64,000 bases of DNA, from NCBI GenBank assembly GCA_965228065.1, contig OZ245788.1, positions 3,038,001 to 3,102,000 on the forward strand, given 5' to 3'. Both the position numbers and the translations under genes were made by a program. The notes under the pieces are model-generated. The model saw nothing but the letters and a program-made list of their open reading frames with translations. It ran no database searches and was not told the DNA's origin. Every line of letters starts with the position of its first letter. The first letter of the stretch is position 1. Source of the stretch: Sphingobium_A sp965228065 (GTDB lineage Bacteria > Pseudomonadota > Alphaproteobacteria > Sphingomonadales > Sphingomonadaceae). Below, piece after piece: positions 16,727 to 25,808 of the stretch.

Positions 16727-17818
16727 GTGATCCGCACCGACTTCGCCGCCGACCCATCGGCCGAGATTTTCGGCAAACTTCTGTCGTGCTCGAGCCCGGC
16801 ATCGATGTGCGCCGACGTGCTGGAACCGCTTGCCGATGCGCTGTCGGCACAGAGCGCGGTTTTTCTACAATTCGTGTCGTCTCCCTATGATAGTTTCGGC
16901 ATCGGCGCGTCACGCTACATCGGCGGACGGCCCGACGCGGTCGATGCCTATATGGATGGTCTCTACCGGCTCGATCCGGTGATCCAGCCCGCGATCCATG
17001 CGCTCAACGATGCGGGGCAGCGGGTGCCGAGCGTCACGTCCGCCTCGTTCGAAATGCCGAAATATGACGACCGATATGCGTCGATCTTCCTGAAACCGTT
17101 CGATATCGGCCATGTCATGGCGGTCGCGGTGCCATTCGAGACCGAATTCAGCACGCAGTTGAGTTGCATCGGTTTGCACCGCCCTTACGGCGACCGCCCC
17201 TTTCTTCCCGAGCATCTCGCCTGGTTCAAGCGACTGGTTCCCGCACTCTCGTCGGTGCTCCATACCATCACCTGCCTGGAGACGCTGGAAATCTCGCGCG
17301 CGCTGATCCACGTCACCAATCGGCAGAATGGCGAACTGGGCTATGTCATTCTGGACGAGGATCTGGTCGTCCGCAGTGCCAATGCAGCGGGTGTCGACGC
17401 GTTCGGCCTGAGCGGATCGGCGCAGGCGGCCATTCTGGGCGACGTGAAGGAACTGCTGCTGCGCGATCCGCCGGCGGACGGCGCCAGCCGCAGGCTGACG
17501 CCCAGGGAGAATAGCCAGCCCGTCGCCGAAATCGAGGTTCAGGGCTTCCGTTCAGGCAATGACCGGCCGCATTATCTCGTCACCAGCGCCGGCTCCGCCG
17601 TCCGCTCGTCGCTCGAAAATGCGTGCCAGGCATTGGGGTTCACCCAGCGCGAGAGCGAGACTGCCCGGCTGATTGCAGCCGGACGGTGCAACGCGTCGCT
17701 GGCGACCGAATTGGGTATCTCGTTCAGGACTGTCGAAAACCACCTCCGCGCAATCTATCGCAAGGCTGGCGTCGGCAGCCGTACCCAGCTGATTTCGCGG
17801 CTGCTCCACTTTTCCTGA
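16727..17818 (+). CDS. LuxR family transcriptional regulator
   Basis: This 363-residue regulator has a C-terminal LuxR/GerE helix-turn-helix (FTQRESETARLIAAGRCN, then LATELGISFRTVENHLRAIYRKAG). The N-terminal region of about 290 residues has no membrane segment and no receiver aspartate. I do not recognise a named sensory domain in it, although its spacing is reminiscent of PAS/GAF-like folds. The start is GTG 16727 after a GAGAGGGAGAGACAGG purine stretch. It stands between the SDR/CoA-ligase/VOC operon and a TonB-dependent receptor, all on the same strand. A role in switching those on in response to a metabolite is likely. It is not an obvious quorum-sensing receptor, as no luxI-type gene is present. 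Confidence 0.88.
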   Translation: MIRTDFAADPSAEIFGKLLSCSSPASMCADVLEPLADALSAQSAVFLQFVSSPYDSFGIGASRYIGGRPDAVDAYMDGLYRLDPVIQPAIHALNDAGQRVPSVTSASFEMPKYDDRYASIFLKPFDIGHVMAVAVPFETEFSTQLSCIGLHRPYGDRPFLPEHLAWFKRLVPALSSVLHTITCLETLEISRALIHVTNRQNGELGYVILDEDLVVRSANAAGVDAFGLSGSAQAAILGDVKELLLRDPPADGASRRLTPRENSQPVAEIEVQGFRSGNDRPHYLVTSAGSAVRSSLENACQALGFTQRESETARLIAAGRCNASLATELGISFRTVENHLRAIYRKAGVGSRTQLISRLLHFS

Positions 17819-18012
17819 CGCGCTGACTTTCTGTCCATGATCGTCGCGGAATCAGACGTTCCGTGACCTGAGCCCGGCTGCCCCGATCACGGGCCGCGCG
17901 CGGCGAGTGAGTGTTTCCCGCTATATATCGCTCCCCCTCTCCGGTGCATGCCGAAACGGTGAAAGACATAACAGCCGGCGGCCCTGGGACCGTCCGGCCA
18001 GGGGAGGATCGG

Positions 18013-20223
18013 ATGAAAGTGAACACCGCCAAGGCGATCAATCGCATGACGTTGCTGGCGCTTGTGGCAGGACTCTTGCCGCAGCCGCTGCTGGCGCAGG
18101 ACATGCCGCAAGCCGCTCAGGCCGAGAGCGAGGGGCTGGACGAGATCATCGTCACCGCGACCCGGCGTGAGGCCAATGTCCAGGATATTCCAATCGCGGT
18201 GACGGCACTGTCGGGCGACCGGCTGATCGCGGCGGGCGTGCGATCGTCGATCGACATTGCGGCGCTGACGCCGGGCCTTCAATTCACCGATCCGGGCGGC
18301 AACCCGGTCGCCGGGCTGATCTCCATCCGCGGCGTTTCGCAGAATGATTTTGCGGGCCATATCGAGCCGGCCAACGCCTATTATATCGACGAGGTCTATC
18401 AGCCGTCGAACGCGTCGAGCGTGCAGCAGCTTTATGACATCAATCGTGTCGAGGTGCTGAAGGGGCCGCAGGGAACGCTGTTCGGCCGCAATGCGACCGG
18501 CGGCCTGATCCATGTCCTCACCAATCAGCCGACCAGCGAATTCGGCGGATTCGCCGATGTGACGATTGGCAGCTACGATCAAGTGCGTTTCGAAGGCGCC
18601 ATCGGCGGACCGATCTCGGAAAATGTGTCGGCGCGCCTTGCCGTGCTGAAGGATCGGCATGACGGCTATATCCGCAATTCGATCGGCAAGGATATCAATG
18701 CCGACGATACGATCGCCGCGCGGCTGCAACTGCGGATCGACGCGACGCCGGACCTGAAGATCAACCTGTTCGCCGACATCTACAAGATCCGGCCGGTGAC
18801 CACTGGCGGTGCGATGATCACCGCGGCGGCGCCCGATGCGAACGGATTGGGCGTGCCCTTGCCGCCGGGCTCGCCGACGGGCTTCGGCTATGTCGATGCC
18901 GATGGCGATCCCTATACTGGCGCCTTCGACTTCGACGGCCGCTTCACGCGCCGCACCTGGTCGGTCGGCGGACGGGTCAGCTATTCCCTCGGCAATCTGA
19001 CGCTCGCATCGCTCACCAGCTATCAGGCGCTCGATTCCAGCTATGCGGCGGACAATGATTTTTCGTCCTTCCCGATCGGTATATTCCAGCAGGACGCCCG
19101 CGCACGGCATTTCACGCAGGAGCTCAGGCTGATCGAGGATGACGGGACGTTCCGCTGGACGGCCGGCCTCTACTATCTGAACATCGTCGGCGACTATTTC
19201 CAGGGTTTCGACCTGCCAGCCTTCGGATCCTATCCACGCGCGGACTATAGCGTCGACACGCGATCCTATTCGGGCTTCGCACAGGCCGAATATGACCTGT
19301 CGGAGACCCTGTCGCTGTCGGGCGGGCTGCGCGTGACCCGCGACGAAAAGGAGTATGCGTATCTGGAAACCTGCGACGGTCCGCTCTGCGCGGCGTTCAT
19401 CGCGCCAGGATCGCTCGCCGCGAACGGACTGACCACCGATAAACATGGCGAGACCGGCGTTTCCGGCCGCCTGTCGCTCAACTGGAAGCCGACCGAACGG
19501 ACCTTGCTCTATGCCAGCATCAATCGCGGCTACAAGGCATTCAACTATAATGCCGGCTTTGTCGGGCAGGCGCCGCTTGCGGGCTTCCGCTTCGATGGCG
19601 AGAAGCTGATGGCCTATGAAGTGGGCGCCAAGCTGGAACTGCTCGACCGGCGCGTCCGCTTCAACGGTGCGGCCTTCTACTACGATTATTCGGACTATCA
19701 GGCGTTCGATCAGCGGGGATTCAACTTCACGCTCTTCAACACGGCTGCGACCATCTATGGAGCGGATTTCGAGCTGGCCGTGCGCCCTGGATCGGGATTC
19801 CAGTTCGATGCCGGCCTGTCGCTGCTCCACACCAAGGTGGAGGGGGTGCCGATCGGCGCGACGTTGGTCGATCGCGAGGCGCCGCAGGCCCCGGCCTATA
19901 CGATCAACCTGTCGGCATCGAAATCGTTCGCGACCCCGATCGGGCGGCTGACCGCAAGCGGCAATGCGACCTATACCGACGATTTCTACGCGCAGATGAC
20001 CAATGCACCCGTCACGCTGATTCCGGGTGGATGGATGGCCAATGCCCGGATCAGCCTGAAGACGCTCGACGACCGGCTGGAGCTTTCGGTTTTCGCGAAC
20101 AATGTCTTCGACGTTGCGCGCAAGACCTTCTCGTTCGACGTATCGGGGCCACCGCTGGGTGGAACCTATGGCACTTATTCACGGCCGCGCTGGATCGGCG
20201 GGCAGGTACGTTTCAATTTCTGA
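18013..20223 (+). CDS. TonB-dependent receptor
   Basis: This 736-residue outer-membrane receptor carries large or scarce substrates into the periplasm using TonB energy. A signal peptide ends near LLPQPLLAQD. The TonB box follows in the segment DEIIVTATRRE. A plug domain contains IPIAVTALSGDRL, GQ-type FGRNATGG and IHVLTNQPT. The beta-barrel ends in VRFNF, with the terminal aromatic required for outer-membrane insertion. The ATG at 18013 is preceded by GGGGAGGATC. It is 194 bases after the LuxR regulator and belongs to the large class found near aromatic and steroid catabolic genes in sphingomonads. That suggests import of the compound handled by the CoA-ligase operon, which is inference. Confidence 0.93.
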   Translation: MKVNTAKAINRMTLLALVAGLLPQPLLAQDMPQAAQAESEGLDEIIVTATRREANVQDIPIAVTALSGDRLIAAGVRSSIDIAALTPGLQFTDPGGNPVAGLISIRGVSQNDFAGHIEPANAYYIDEVYQPSNASSVQQLYDINRVEVLKGPQGTLFGRNATGGLIHVLTNQPTSEFGGFADVTIGSYDQVRFEGAIGGPISENVSARLAVLKDRHDGYIRNSIGKDINADDTIAARLQLRIDATPDLKINLFADIYKIRPVTTGGAMITAAAPDANGLGVPLPPGSPTGFGYVDADGDPYTGAFDFDGRFTRRTWSVGGRVSYSLGNLTLASLTSYQALDSSYAADNDFSSFPIGIFQQDARARHFTQELRLIEDDGTFRWTAGLYYLNIVGDYFQGFDLPAFGSYPRADYSVDTRSYSGFAQAEYDLSETLSLSGGLRVTRDEKEYAYLETCDGPLCAAFIAPGSLAANGLTTDKHGETGVSGRLSLNWKPTERTLLYASINRGYKAFNYNAGFVGQAPLAGFRFDGEKLMAYEVGAKLELLDRRVRFNGAAFYYDYSDYQAFDQRGFNFTLFNTAATIYGADFELAVRPGSGFQFDAGLSLLHTKVEGVPIGATLVDREAPQAPAYTINLSASKSFATPIGRLTASGNATYTDDFYAQMTNAPVTLIPGGWMANARISLKTLDDRLELSVFANNVFDVARKTFSFDVSGPPLGGTYGTYSRPRWIGGQVRFNF

Positions 20224-20232
20224 GGCATCGTG

Positions 20233-20259
20233 CCGGAAATCGCGGAAAACCATTTCCGG
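20233..20259. terminator. Short hairpin between convergent genes
   Basis: The 8-base arms CCGGAAAT (20233-20240) and ATTTCCGG (20252-20259) pair perfectly across an 11-base loop. The hairpin lies in the 43-base gap where the TonB-dependent receptor and the M13 peptidase converge. There is no long T tract, so its efficiency as an intrinsic terminator is uncertain. Confidence 0.5.
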
Positions 20260-20266
20260 AGGCTGT

Positions 20267-22360
20267 TCACCAGATCCGCACGCGTTGATCCGGCGGCAGG
20301 TACAGCGCCTCACCGGGCTTCACGCCGAAGGCGCGGTACCAGCCGTCGATGTTGCGGACGACGCCATTGACCCGGAATTGCGACGGCGCATGATAGCCTT
20401 GGCTGGCAATCTTGCGCAGGTCGCTCTCGGTCGAAATCGCCCGCCACACCTGCGCCCATGACAGGAAGAAGCGTTGGTCGCCGGTGAAGCCGGATAGCGG
20501 CTTCACCGTGCCCGGATGGTCGGCCGCATAGAGTTGATAGGCGCGATACGCGATCGAGGCACCGGTCAAGTCGCCGATATTCTCGCCAATGCCCTGGCGC
20601 CCGTTCAGCGTGACGCCGGGAAGGGGACTGTAGGCGTCATATTGGGTGACGAGCGCTTTGGTGCGATCTTCGAACTGCGTGCGCGAGAGGTCGGTCCACC
20701 AGTTGCGCAGGACGCCGTTCGCGTCGAACTTCGCGCCCTGATCGTCGAAGCCATGGCCCATTTCATGCGCGATGACCGCGCCGATCGCGCCGAAATTGAC
20801 CGCAGGATCGGCGCAAGGGTCGAAAAATGGCGGCTGCAGGATCGCGGCGGGCAGCTCGATCGCATTGAGCAGGACGCTGTAGGTGGCATCGACGGTCTGT
20901 GGCGTCTGATACCAGCTTTCGCGGCCGGCGGGACGGGTAAGGTTGATCTTGGCGTCCTCCCAGTCGGAGGTCGCGATCCGTGCTGCGTTGCCGATCAGGT
21001 CGCCTCGGGAGATATCGAGCGCCGAATAATCCCGCCAGCTCTCGGGATAGGCGACCTTGAACGCGAATGCCGCCAGCTTGGCCTCGGCCTCGGCCTTGGT
21101 CGGCGCATCCATCCAGTCGATCTTGCCCAGCCGTTCGGCGAAGGCGGTCTTGAGATAGCCTGTCAGCTCGACCATTGGCGCTCTGGCGGCTGGCGAGACA
21201 GTGCGTTCGACATAGAGTTTACCGACCAGCTGGCCGAGCCTCCGGTTGGCGAACTGGATGCCGCGCGCTTCGAGTGGTCGCTGCTCCGCAATACCGCTCA
21301 GTCTGCGGCCATAGAAATCGAACTTGGCATCGGCGAACACCGCCGGCAGATATTCGGCCTGGTTGTTGATCCAGTGGAACAGCAGATAGGATTTCCACAC
21401 GTCGACAGGGGTTTGCGCAAAGATCGCCGCCTGATCGCGAATGGCCGCGTCGGTGCCCAGGATGACCTCACCGACGTCATCGACGCCGCGTTTCGCGAGG
21501 AACGCCTTCCACGGAAATCCGGGCGCATAGCTGTCGAGTTCGGCGCGCTTCATCAGATGATAATTGGCCTGCCGGTCGCGCTTTTTTGCCGGCGTCCATT
21601 GTGAGCCGGCGAGCTTCGTTTCGAGCGCGAGCAGATCCGCGGCACGCCGGGCCGGCTGGTCCGCGCCGGCGCGGCCAAGGCTTGCCTCGATATAGGCGCG
21701 GTAGGCTGCGCGATTGCCGTCATAGGGCTCGCCGGTCTTGAGATAGGCGTCGGTGCCGCTCAGGCCCGTGATGCCGGTCGCGAAGCCGATCTGATCGAGC
21801 GCGACCAGCCAGCGTTTCGGATTGCCGGAATCGGGATAGACGTTGATCGCGACCAAACTGTTCGATCGTGGGTCGGCCATCCAGCGCGCGACATCGTCGT
21901 GCGTCTTCAGGTTGAGGATGGCGGCGATATCCGCCGCGATCGGGGTCAGGCCGCGCGCCTCGATCGCGCCGCGATCCATGAAGCTCTGATAGAGATCTCC
22001 GATCTGCTGGCCGGGCGTGCGGGCAGGGGCGGTGGATTGCATCGCATCGGTGATCACCGCGCGAATTTTTGGCTCGTTCTTCAGGAAGAGCTCGTTGAAC
22101 TGGCCATAGGTCGAAAAGCCCGGCGGGGCCTTGGCAGTCTTCAGCCAGCGATCATTGGCGTAGGCGAAGAAGTCGTCGCCCGGCTTGATCGCGGGATTGA
22201 TGTTCGCGGTCTCGATCCCCCAGCTGCCGAACGTCATGGGGCCGGGGCAACTGGTCGCCGATCGGGTTTTCGCGGGGATCGCGGGGGCGGCATCCAGCGA
22301 TGAGGTGCCGGCGGTCAGCAACGCTGTGAGCGTGCAGCCATGAAGGAGAATCTGTTTCAT
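20267..22360 (-). CDS. M13 family zinc metallopeptidase (neprilysin/PepO-like)
   Basis: This is a 697-residue secreted endopeptidase that cuts short peptides. It has an N-terminal signal-like segment (MKQILLHGCTLTALLTAG). The zinc site is H532-E533-x2-H536 in VIAHEMGHGFDD, with the third ligand E593 in GENIGDLTG. The substrate-backbone motif NAxxF is seen as NAIELPAAI. The length is normal for the family and there is no truncation. It is downstream of a TonB-dependent receptor on the same strand, but a strong terminator hairpin lies in the 130-base gap, so it probably has its own promoter. In this group of bacteria it should act in the periplasm or at the cell surface, possibly digesting imported peptides. 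Confidence 0.95.
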   Translation of the reverse strand: MKQILLHGCTLTALLTAGTSSLDAAPAIPAKTRSATSCPGPMTFGSWGIETANINPAIKPGDDFFAYANDRWLKTAKAPPGFSTYGQFNELFLKNEPKIRAVITDAMQSTAPARTPGQQIGDLYQSFMDRGAIEARGLTPIAADIAAILNLKTHDDVARWMADPRSNSLVAINVYPDSGNPKRWLVALDQIGFATGITGLSGTDAYLKTGEPYDGNRAAYRAYIEASLGRAGADQPARRAADLLALETKLAGSQWTPAKKRDRQANYHLMKRAELDSYAPGFPWKAFLAKRGVDDVGEVILGTDAAIRDQAAIFAQTPVDVWKSYLLFHWINNQAEYLPAVFADAKFDFYGRRLSGIAEQRPLEARGIQFANRRLGQLVGKLYVERTVSPAARAPMVELTGYLKTAFAERLGKIDWMDAPTKAEAEAKLAAFAFKVAYPESWRDYSALDISRGDLIGNAARIATSDWEDAKINLTRPAGRESWYQTPQTVDATYSVLLNAIELPAAILQPPFFDPCADPAVNFGAIGAVIAHEMGHGFDDQGAKFDANGVLRNWWTDLSRTQFEDRTKALVTQYDAYSPLPGVTLNGRQGIGENIGDLTGASIAYRAYQLYAADHPGTVKPLSGFTGDQRFFLSWAQVWRAISTESDLRKIASQGYHAPSQFRVNGVVRNIDGWYRAFGVKPGEALYLPPDQRVRIW

Positions 22361-22447
22361 CGGTCACCTTGCAGGAGGAGCCGACGAGGTGGCGCTTATG
22401 CAGCAGCGCGTCAGTATCGAAACGACCGAAGGGATACAGCCATCGAC

Positions 22448-22479
22448 AAAAGGCCCGCCGCCCTTTGGGGGCGGCGGGC
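22448..22479 (-). terminator. Rho-independent terminator of the TonB-dependent receptor gene
   Basis: On the minus strand an 11-bp GC stem (GCCCGCCGCCC with GGGCGGCGGGC, 22453-22479) is followed by CTTTTG. It lies just past the stop of the receptor gene at 22491. Its shape is nearly the same as the terminator of the paralogous receptor at 25748. Confidence 0.85.
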
Positions 22480-22490
22480 TGTAGGAGGGA

Positions 22491-25415
22491 TTAGAAGTTG
22501 AAGCGGACACCAGCCGTGAACTGGCGACCGACAACGTCGAACAGCTGGCGAGGGGCTGCATATTCGTCGTAGCCGGTGATCGGCGGCATCTTGTTGAACG
22601 CGTTCAGGATCGATCCGAACACGGCGACCTTGCCGTCTTCGCCCGGACGGAACACGGTCACTTCGGCGCCGAGGTCGAGATAGAAGCGGCCCTTGACCCG
22701 GATCGGGTCGCTGATCGGCACCAGCGGCTTGTCCGTATCGATGTCGCGGGTCACGCGGCCGCCGCTGACATAGCGACCGGTTGCGCTCACCCGGAACGCA
22801 TCCGTGCTGAAATCGAGGACCGTCGAGCTGCGGATCCGCGAGGTGCCGCTGGGACCATCGATCGCGACTTGCGCCGTGGTGCCGGCGAGTTTGGTAACCT
22901 CGCCCTGGGATCCGATCAGATCAAGCTGATCGACATAGGTTACCAGCTGCCGGATCCCGAAGTTTCCGTTGGCAAGCGGGAAGCTGTACGCCGCTTCGAA
23001 GTCGACACCCTGCGTCTTGATCCCCTGGATGTTGGCAGGAGCGAGCAGGATGTTCGTGATCCGGCCCGGCGAGACGCCATTGGTGCTGGCTTCACGCGAA
23101 ATCAGCGAACAGATCGTGGTGTTGCCGTTGAAGCACTGGTCGAGGATCGCGCCGGTGCCGAGCGTCGAGATCGCCCCGTTGATCTTGATATTATAGTAAT
23201 CGAGCGAGATGCGCATCCGCGGTGCTGGCGACAGCACGAGGCCGGCAGTGAACGTGTCCGCCTTTTCCGGCTTCAGGCCAGGATTGCCGCCCGAGGTGGT
23301 TGTCGCGGTGTAATTGTCCGGACCGACCACGCCGTTGAGGTTGGGGACCTGCCTTGAGCGATCGCTGACCGTGAAGACCAGCGTCTGGCCCTTGGCGAAC
23401 AGTTCCTGCAGGTTGGGCGCACGGATATCGCGCGACCGGGTCGCACGGAACCGGACGACGTCATTCACTTCGTAATTCACGCCGATCTTCCAGGTTTCGA
23501 CCTGGCCTGACGTCTTATAGTCGGTGATACGACCGGCAAGGTCGAGTTCGAGGCGCTTGCCGAGGCTGGAGTCGACGAAGATCGGTGCGAGCACCTCGGC
23601 GAACCCTTCCTTCACGACTTCCTCGCCCGTGAACGGCAGCGTGTTGCCGACGCGCAGGAACGTGCCGCCGGTCGGCGTGCGCGACGATGACAGAGGATCG
23701 GAGCGGACGTCGGTCGTGAACTTGCGCCAGTGGACACCGGCCGCGATCGAAAGCGGCCCGGCCGGAAGCTCGAACGGCGAACCACGGACAATCAAATCGG
23801 CGCTCTGCTGGACCTGATGCCAATCGCGCAGCGAAGGCGCGAGGATCTTGGCGATTGCCGCCGCCTGTTCGCCCGGTGCGATCACACCGAACAGGTTCAG
23901 CGGAATACAACCATTTCCAGGATTCGTCAGCGTCGAGCGGCAGATCGGGTCGACGACACCCGGGGTGTTCGGATTGTCGATCGCGTCGACCGCATCGCGC
24001 CATGCCTGCGTGATCCGCGTGCCGGCGAAGACCGTCTTGTTGCGGCTCTTTCCGTAGGCGTAGGACAGATCGTAGCTCCACGAGCCGGTGATGTCGCCGC
24101 GCAATCCGGCGATCGCCTGCCAGCTCCAGGCCTTCTGGTCGAAATAGCCGCGGCCATAGTCGTTGAGGCTACGACCCATGGTGAAGCTCGTGACGCCGGG
24201 ATTGGCAGTCAGGATCGACCGGACCGATGCCGGGATGAAGACGTTGTCGCGCTGGATCGTGATCTGGTCGTTGCCGACGATGCTGTCACCACGCATCTTG
24301 GACTGGCCGTAGCTGAAGCTGCCATAGGCGGTGGCGTGCGGGGAGAATTCGAACTCGGTCGCGCCGAACGCTGCCCAGCGCTTATAGGGCTGTTCGAGCA
24401 CGAGGTCGCCGGTCGCTGCCACGCCGGTGCCGCCGTTCTGGGTGCCGCCGGCCTGAAGCGTGCCATAGTCGAAGCGACGCGTCTGGCCACCTGCCAGGAA
24501 TTCCGTACCGGCGAGACCAGCGGGATTGCCGCCGTTGACGCTGTTGATCACGCCGCCATAAGCCGACTCGGAAAGGCGAGCGTCATCGACCAGGATATAG
24601 GCGGGTTCGTTGTTGGTCAGCGTATAGGCCGGGTTGTTGATGACGCTGTGGTTCGACCAGGGGCGGCTCGAAACGCGCTTGATACCTTTGCTCTCGGCGA
24701 TTTCGGCGCCGAGCAGCAGGTGCCCGCGACCATCGCCGAACTTCGTGCCGTACGCGATCGAACCCAGATAGTTCTTGCGATCGCCAAAGTCGCTCAGGCC
24801 ATATTGTGCGCTTCCGCGGAGGCCCTGAAGCTTGTGATCGAGGCGGAAATTGACCACGCCGGCAACGGCGTCCGATCCATAGGCTGCCGAAGCGCCGCCG
24901 GTCACGACCTCGACCGAGCCGATCACTGCCTGCGGGATGATGTTGATGTTGACGACGCCCTCGGGGCTCGACGGGACATAGCGCTTGCCGTCGATCAGGG
25001 TCAGCGTCCGCAGATAGCCGAGGCCGCGAAGATCGAGATAGTTCGCGCCTGCAAGCTTGGAAAGATTGGTGGTGGCCGACGGCGTCACGCTGGGCTTCAG
25101 GGCCGGCAACTGATTGAGCGCATCGGCGACGTTGGGCGCACTGACGCGCTCGAAGTCGGCAACGCTGACGACGGTGACCGGGGTCGGTGTGTCGAATCCG
25201 GTGCGCGCGATCTGCGAACCGGTGACGATGATGTCCTCACCCTGTTCGGTTTCGGCGCTCTGCTGGGCGAATGCGTGACCGGAAGTGGCAAGGGCGGCGC
25301 CGGCTGCGAGCAACATCAGCGAGCGCGACAGGCGGCTTCCGCCAAGCGCGGTGCTCGTCATCATGGCCCCGGCAGCAGCGCGCCGTCCATCGACTGGTGT
25401 AATCATATCAGACAT
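22491..25415 (-). CDS. TonB-dependent receptor (first of a paralogous pair)
   Basis: This 974-residue outer-membrane receptor has a long N-terminal leader, in which SRSLMLLAAGAALATSGHAFAQ is the signal core, and a TonB box in GEDIIVTGSQIARTG. The plug has the features NVADALNQLPALKPS, LRTLTLIDGKR and GGASAAYGSDAVAGVVNF. The barrel carries a cysteine pair around CRSTLTNPGNGC and ends in VRFNF. ATG 25415 is selected because AGGGGA lies 6 bases before it; ATG 25421 is too close to that site. It is closely related to the next receptor, including both ends and the cysteine loop. The ligand is unknown; peptides or plant polymers are possibilities given the nearby M13 peptidase. Confidence 0.93.
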   Translation of the reverse strand: MSDMITPVDGRRAAAGAMMTSTALGGSRLSRSLMLLAAGAALATSGHAFAQQSAETEQGEDIIVTGSQIARTGFDTPTPVTVVSVADFERVSAPNVADALNQLPALKPSVTPSATTNLSKLAGANYLDLRGLGYLRTLTLIDGKRYVPSSPEGVVNINIIPQAVIGSVEVVTGGASAAYGSDAVAGVVNFRLDHKLQGLRGSAQYGLSDFGDRKNYLGSIAYGTKFGDGRGHLLLGAEIAESKGIKRVSSRPWSNHSVINNPAYTLTNNEPAYILVDDARLSESAYGGVINSVNGGNPAGLAGTEFLAGGQTRRFDYGTLQAGGTQNGGTGVAATGDLVLEQPYKRWAAFGATEFEFSPHATAYGSFSYGQSKMRGDSIVGNDQITIQRDNVFIPASVRSILTANPGVTSFTMGRSLNDYGRGYFDQKAWSWQAIAGLRGDITGSWSYDLSYAYGKSRNKTVFAGTRITQAWRDAVDAIDNPNTPGVVDPICRSTLTNPGNGCIPLNLFGVIAPGEQAAAIAKILAPSLRDWHQVQQSADLIVRGSPFELPAGPLSIAAGVHWRKFTTDVRSDPLSSSRTPTGGTFLRVGNTLPFTGEEVVKEGFAEVLAPIFVDSSLGKRLELDLAGRITDYKTSGQVETWKIGVNYEVNDVVRFRATRSRDIRAPNLQELFAKGQTLVFTVSDRSRQVPNLNGVVGPDNYTATTTSGGNPGLKPEKADTFTAGLVLSPAPRMRISLDYYNIKINGAISTLGTGAILDQCFNGNTTICSLISREASTNGVSPGRITNILLAPANIQGIKTQGVDFEAAYSFPLANGNFGIRQLVTYVDQLDLIGSQGEVTKLAGTTAQVAIDGPSGTSRIRSSTVLDFSTDAFRVSATGRYVSGGRVTRDIDTDKPLVPISDPIRVKGRFYLDLGAEVTVFRPGEDGKVAVFGSILNAFNKMPPITGYDEYAAPRQLFDVVGRQFTAGVRFNF

Positions 25416-25747
25416 GTCCATTCCCCTATGCGTATCCGGACAAGCCAAATTTTCTCCAGCCATGCCCTTAGTGTCGCTCTCTCAGACCAATTTTCGATTT
25501 TGGCAATCAATTTTCTCGATCTGAAGAATTGAAGCAAACACTGTTGCAGACAGGAAACACTGCCGTCGATTGGCAGGCAAACGGGCGATGGCGCGATGTG
25601 GAGTCGTTCGGGTTCGGACTGAACCGGATCGACTCTGCATGTCCCTTTGTTTGCCGCGATTTAAGAGCCGGCAGATGAGCCCATCTGCCTCGAAATCGCT
25701 CTGTCGATCCGGTGCGCACTTAGTCGACCGGTTGAGGCGGGCCTAAC
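25416..25747. other. Non-coding interval between paralogous receptors
   Basis: These 332 bases lie upstream of the first receptor gene. I see no convincing gene. The part nearest the start (25490-25520) holds a paired ATCGARAA element shared with the second receptor. The rest shows no repeat or obvious promoter that I can defend. Confidence 0.6.
25490..25520 (-). promoter_or_regulatory. Candidate operator: paired ATCGARAA sites upstream of the first receptor
   Basis: On the minus strand ATCGAGAAA (25520-25512) and ATCGAAAAT (25498-25490) are direct repeats with starts 22 bases apart, about two helical turns. The proximal copy is 74 bases before the start codon. The same pair, 21 bases apart and 77 bases from the start, occurs before the paralogous receptor. 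Shared ancestry of the upstream regions is an alternative to a functional operator. Confidence 0.45.
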
Positions 25748-25782
25748 AAAAAAAGCCCGCCGTCCTTTTGGGGACGGCGGGC
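25748..25782 (-). terminator. Rho-independent terminator of the second TonB-dependent receptor gene
   Basis: On the minus strand the 11-bp stem GCCCGCCGTCC with GGACGGCGGGC (25755-25782) is followed by seven T residues. It stands 27 bases after the stop of the receptor at 25809 and is a textbook intrinsic terminator. Confidence 0.92.
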
Positions 25783-25808
25783 TTTCCAAAGCCTTAAGGT
25801 TTTTGGAA

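Noticed and set aside
16727..17818. Quorum-sensing receptor
   Set aside because: The LuxR-type helix-turn-helix is real, but there is no luxI-type gene and the N-terminal part is longer than an autoinducer-binding domain.
17887..19830. A 647-codon frame antisense to the TonB-dependent receptor at 18013
   Set aside because: Same cause: it is a shadow of a well-supported gene and has no recognisable domain.
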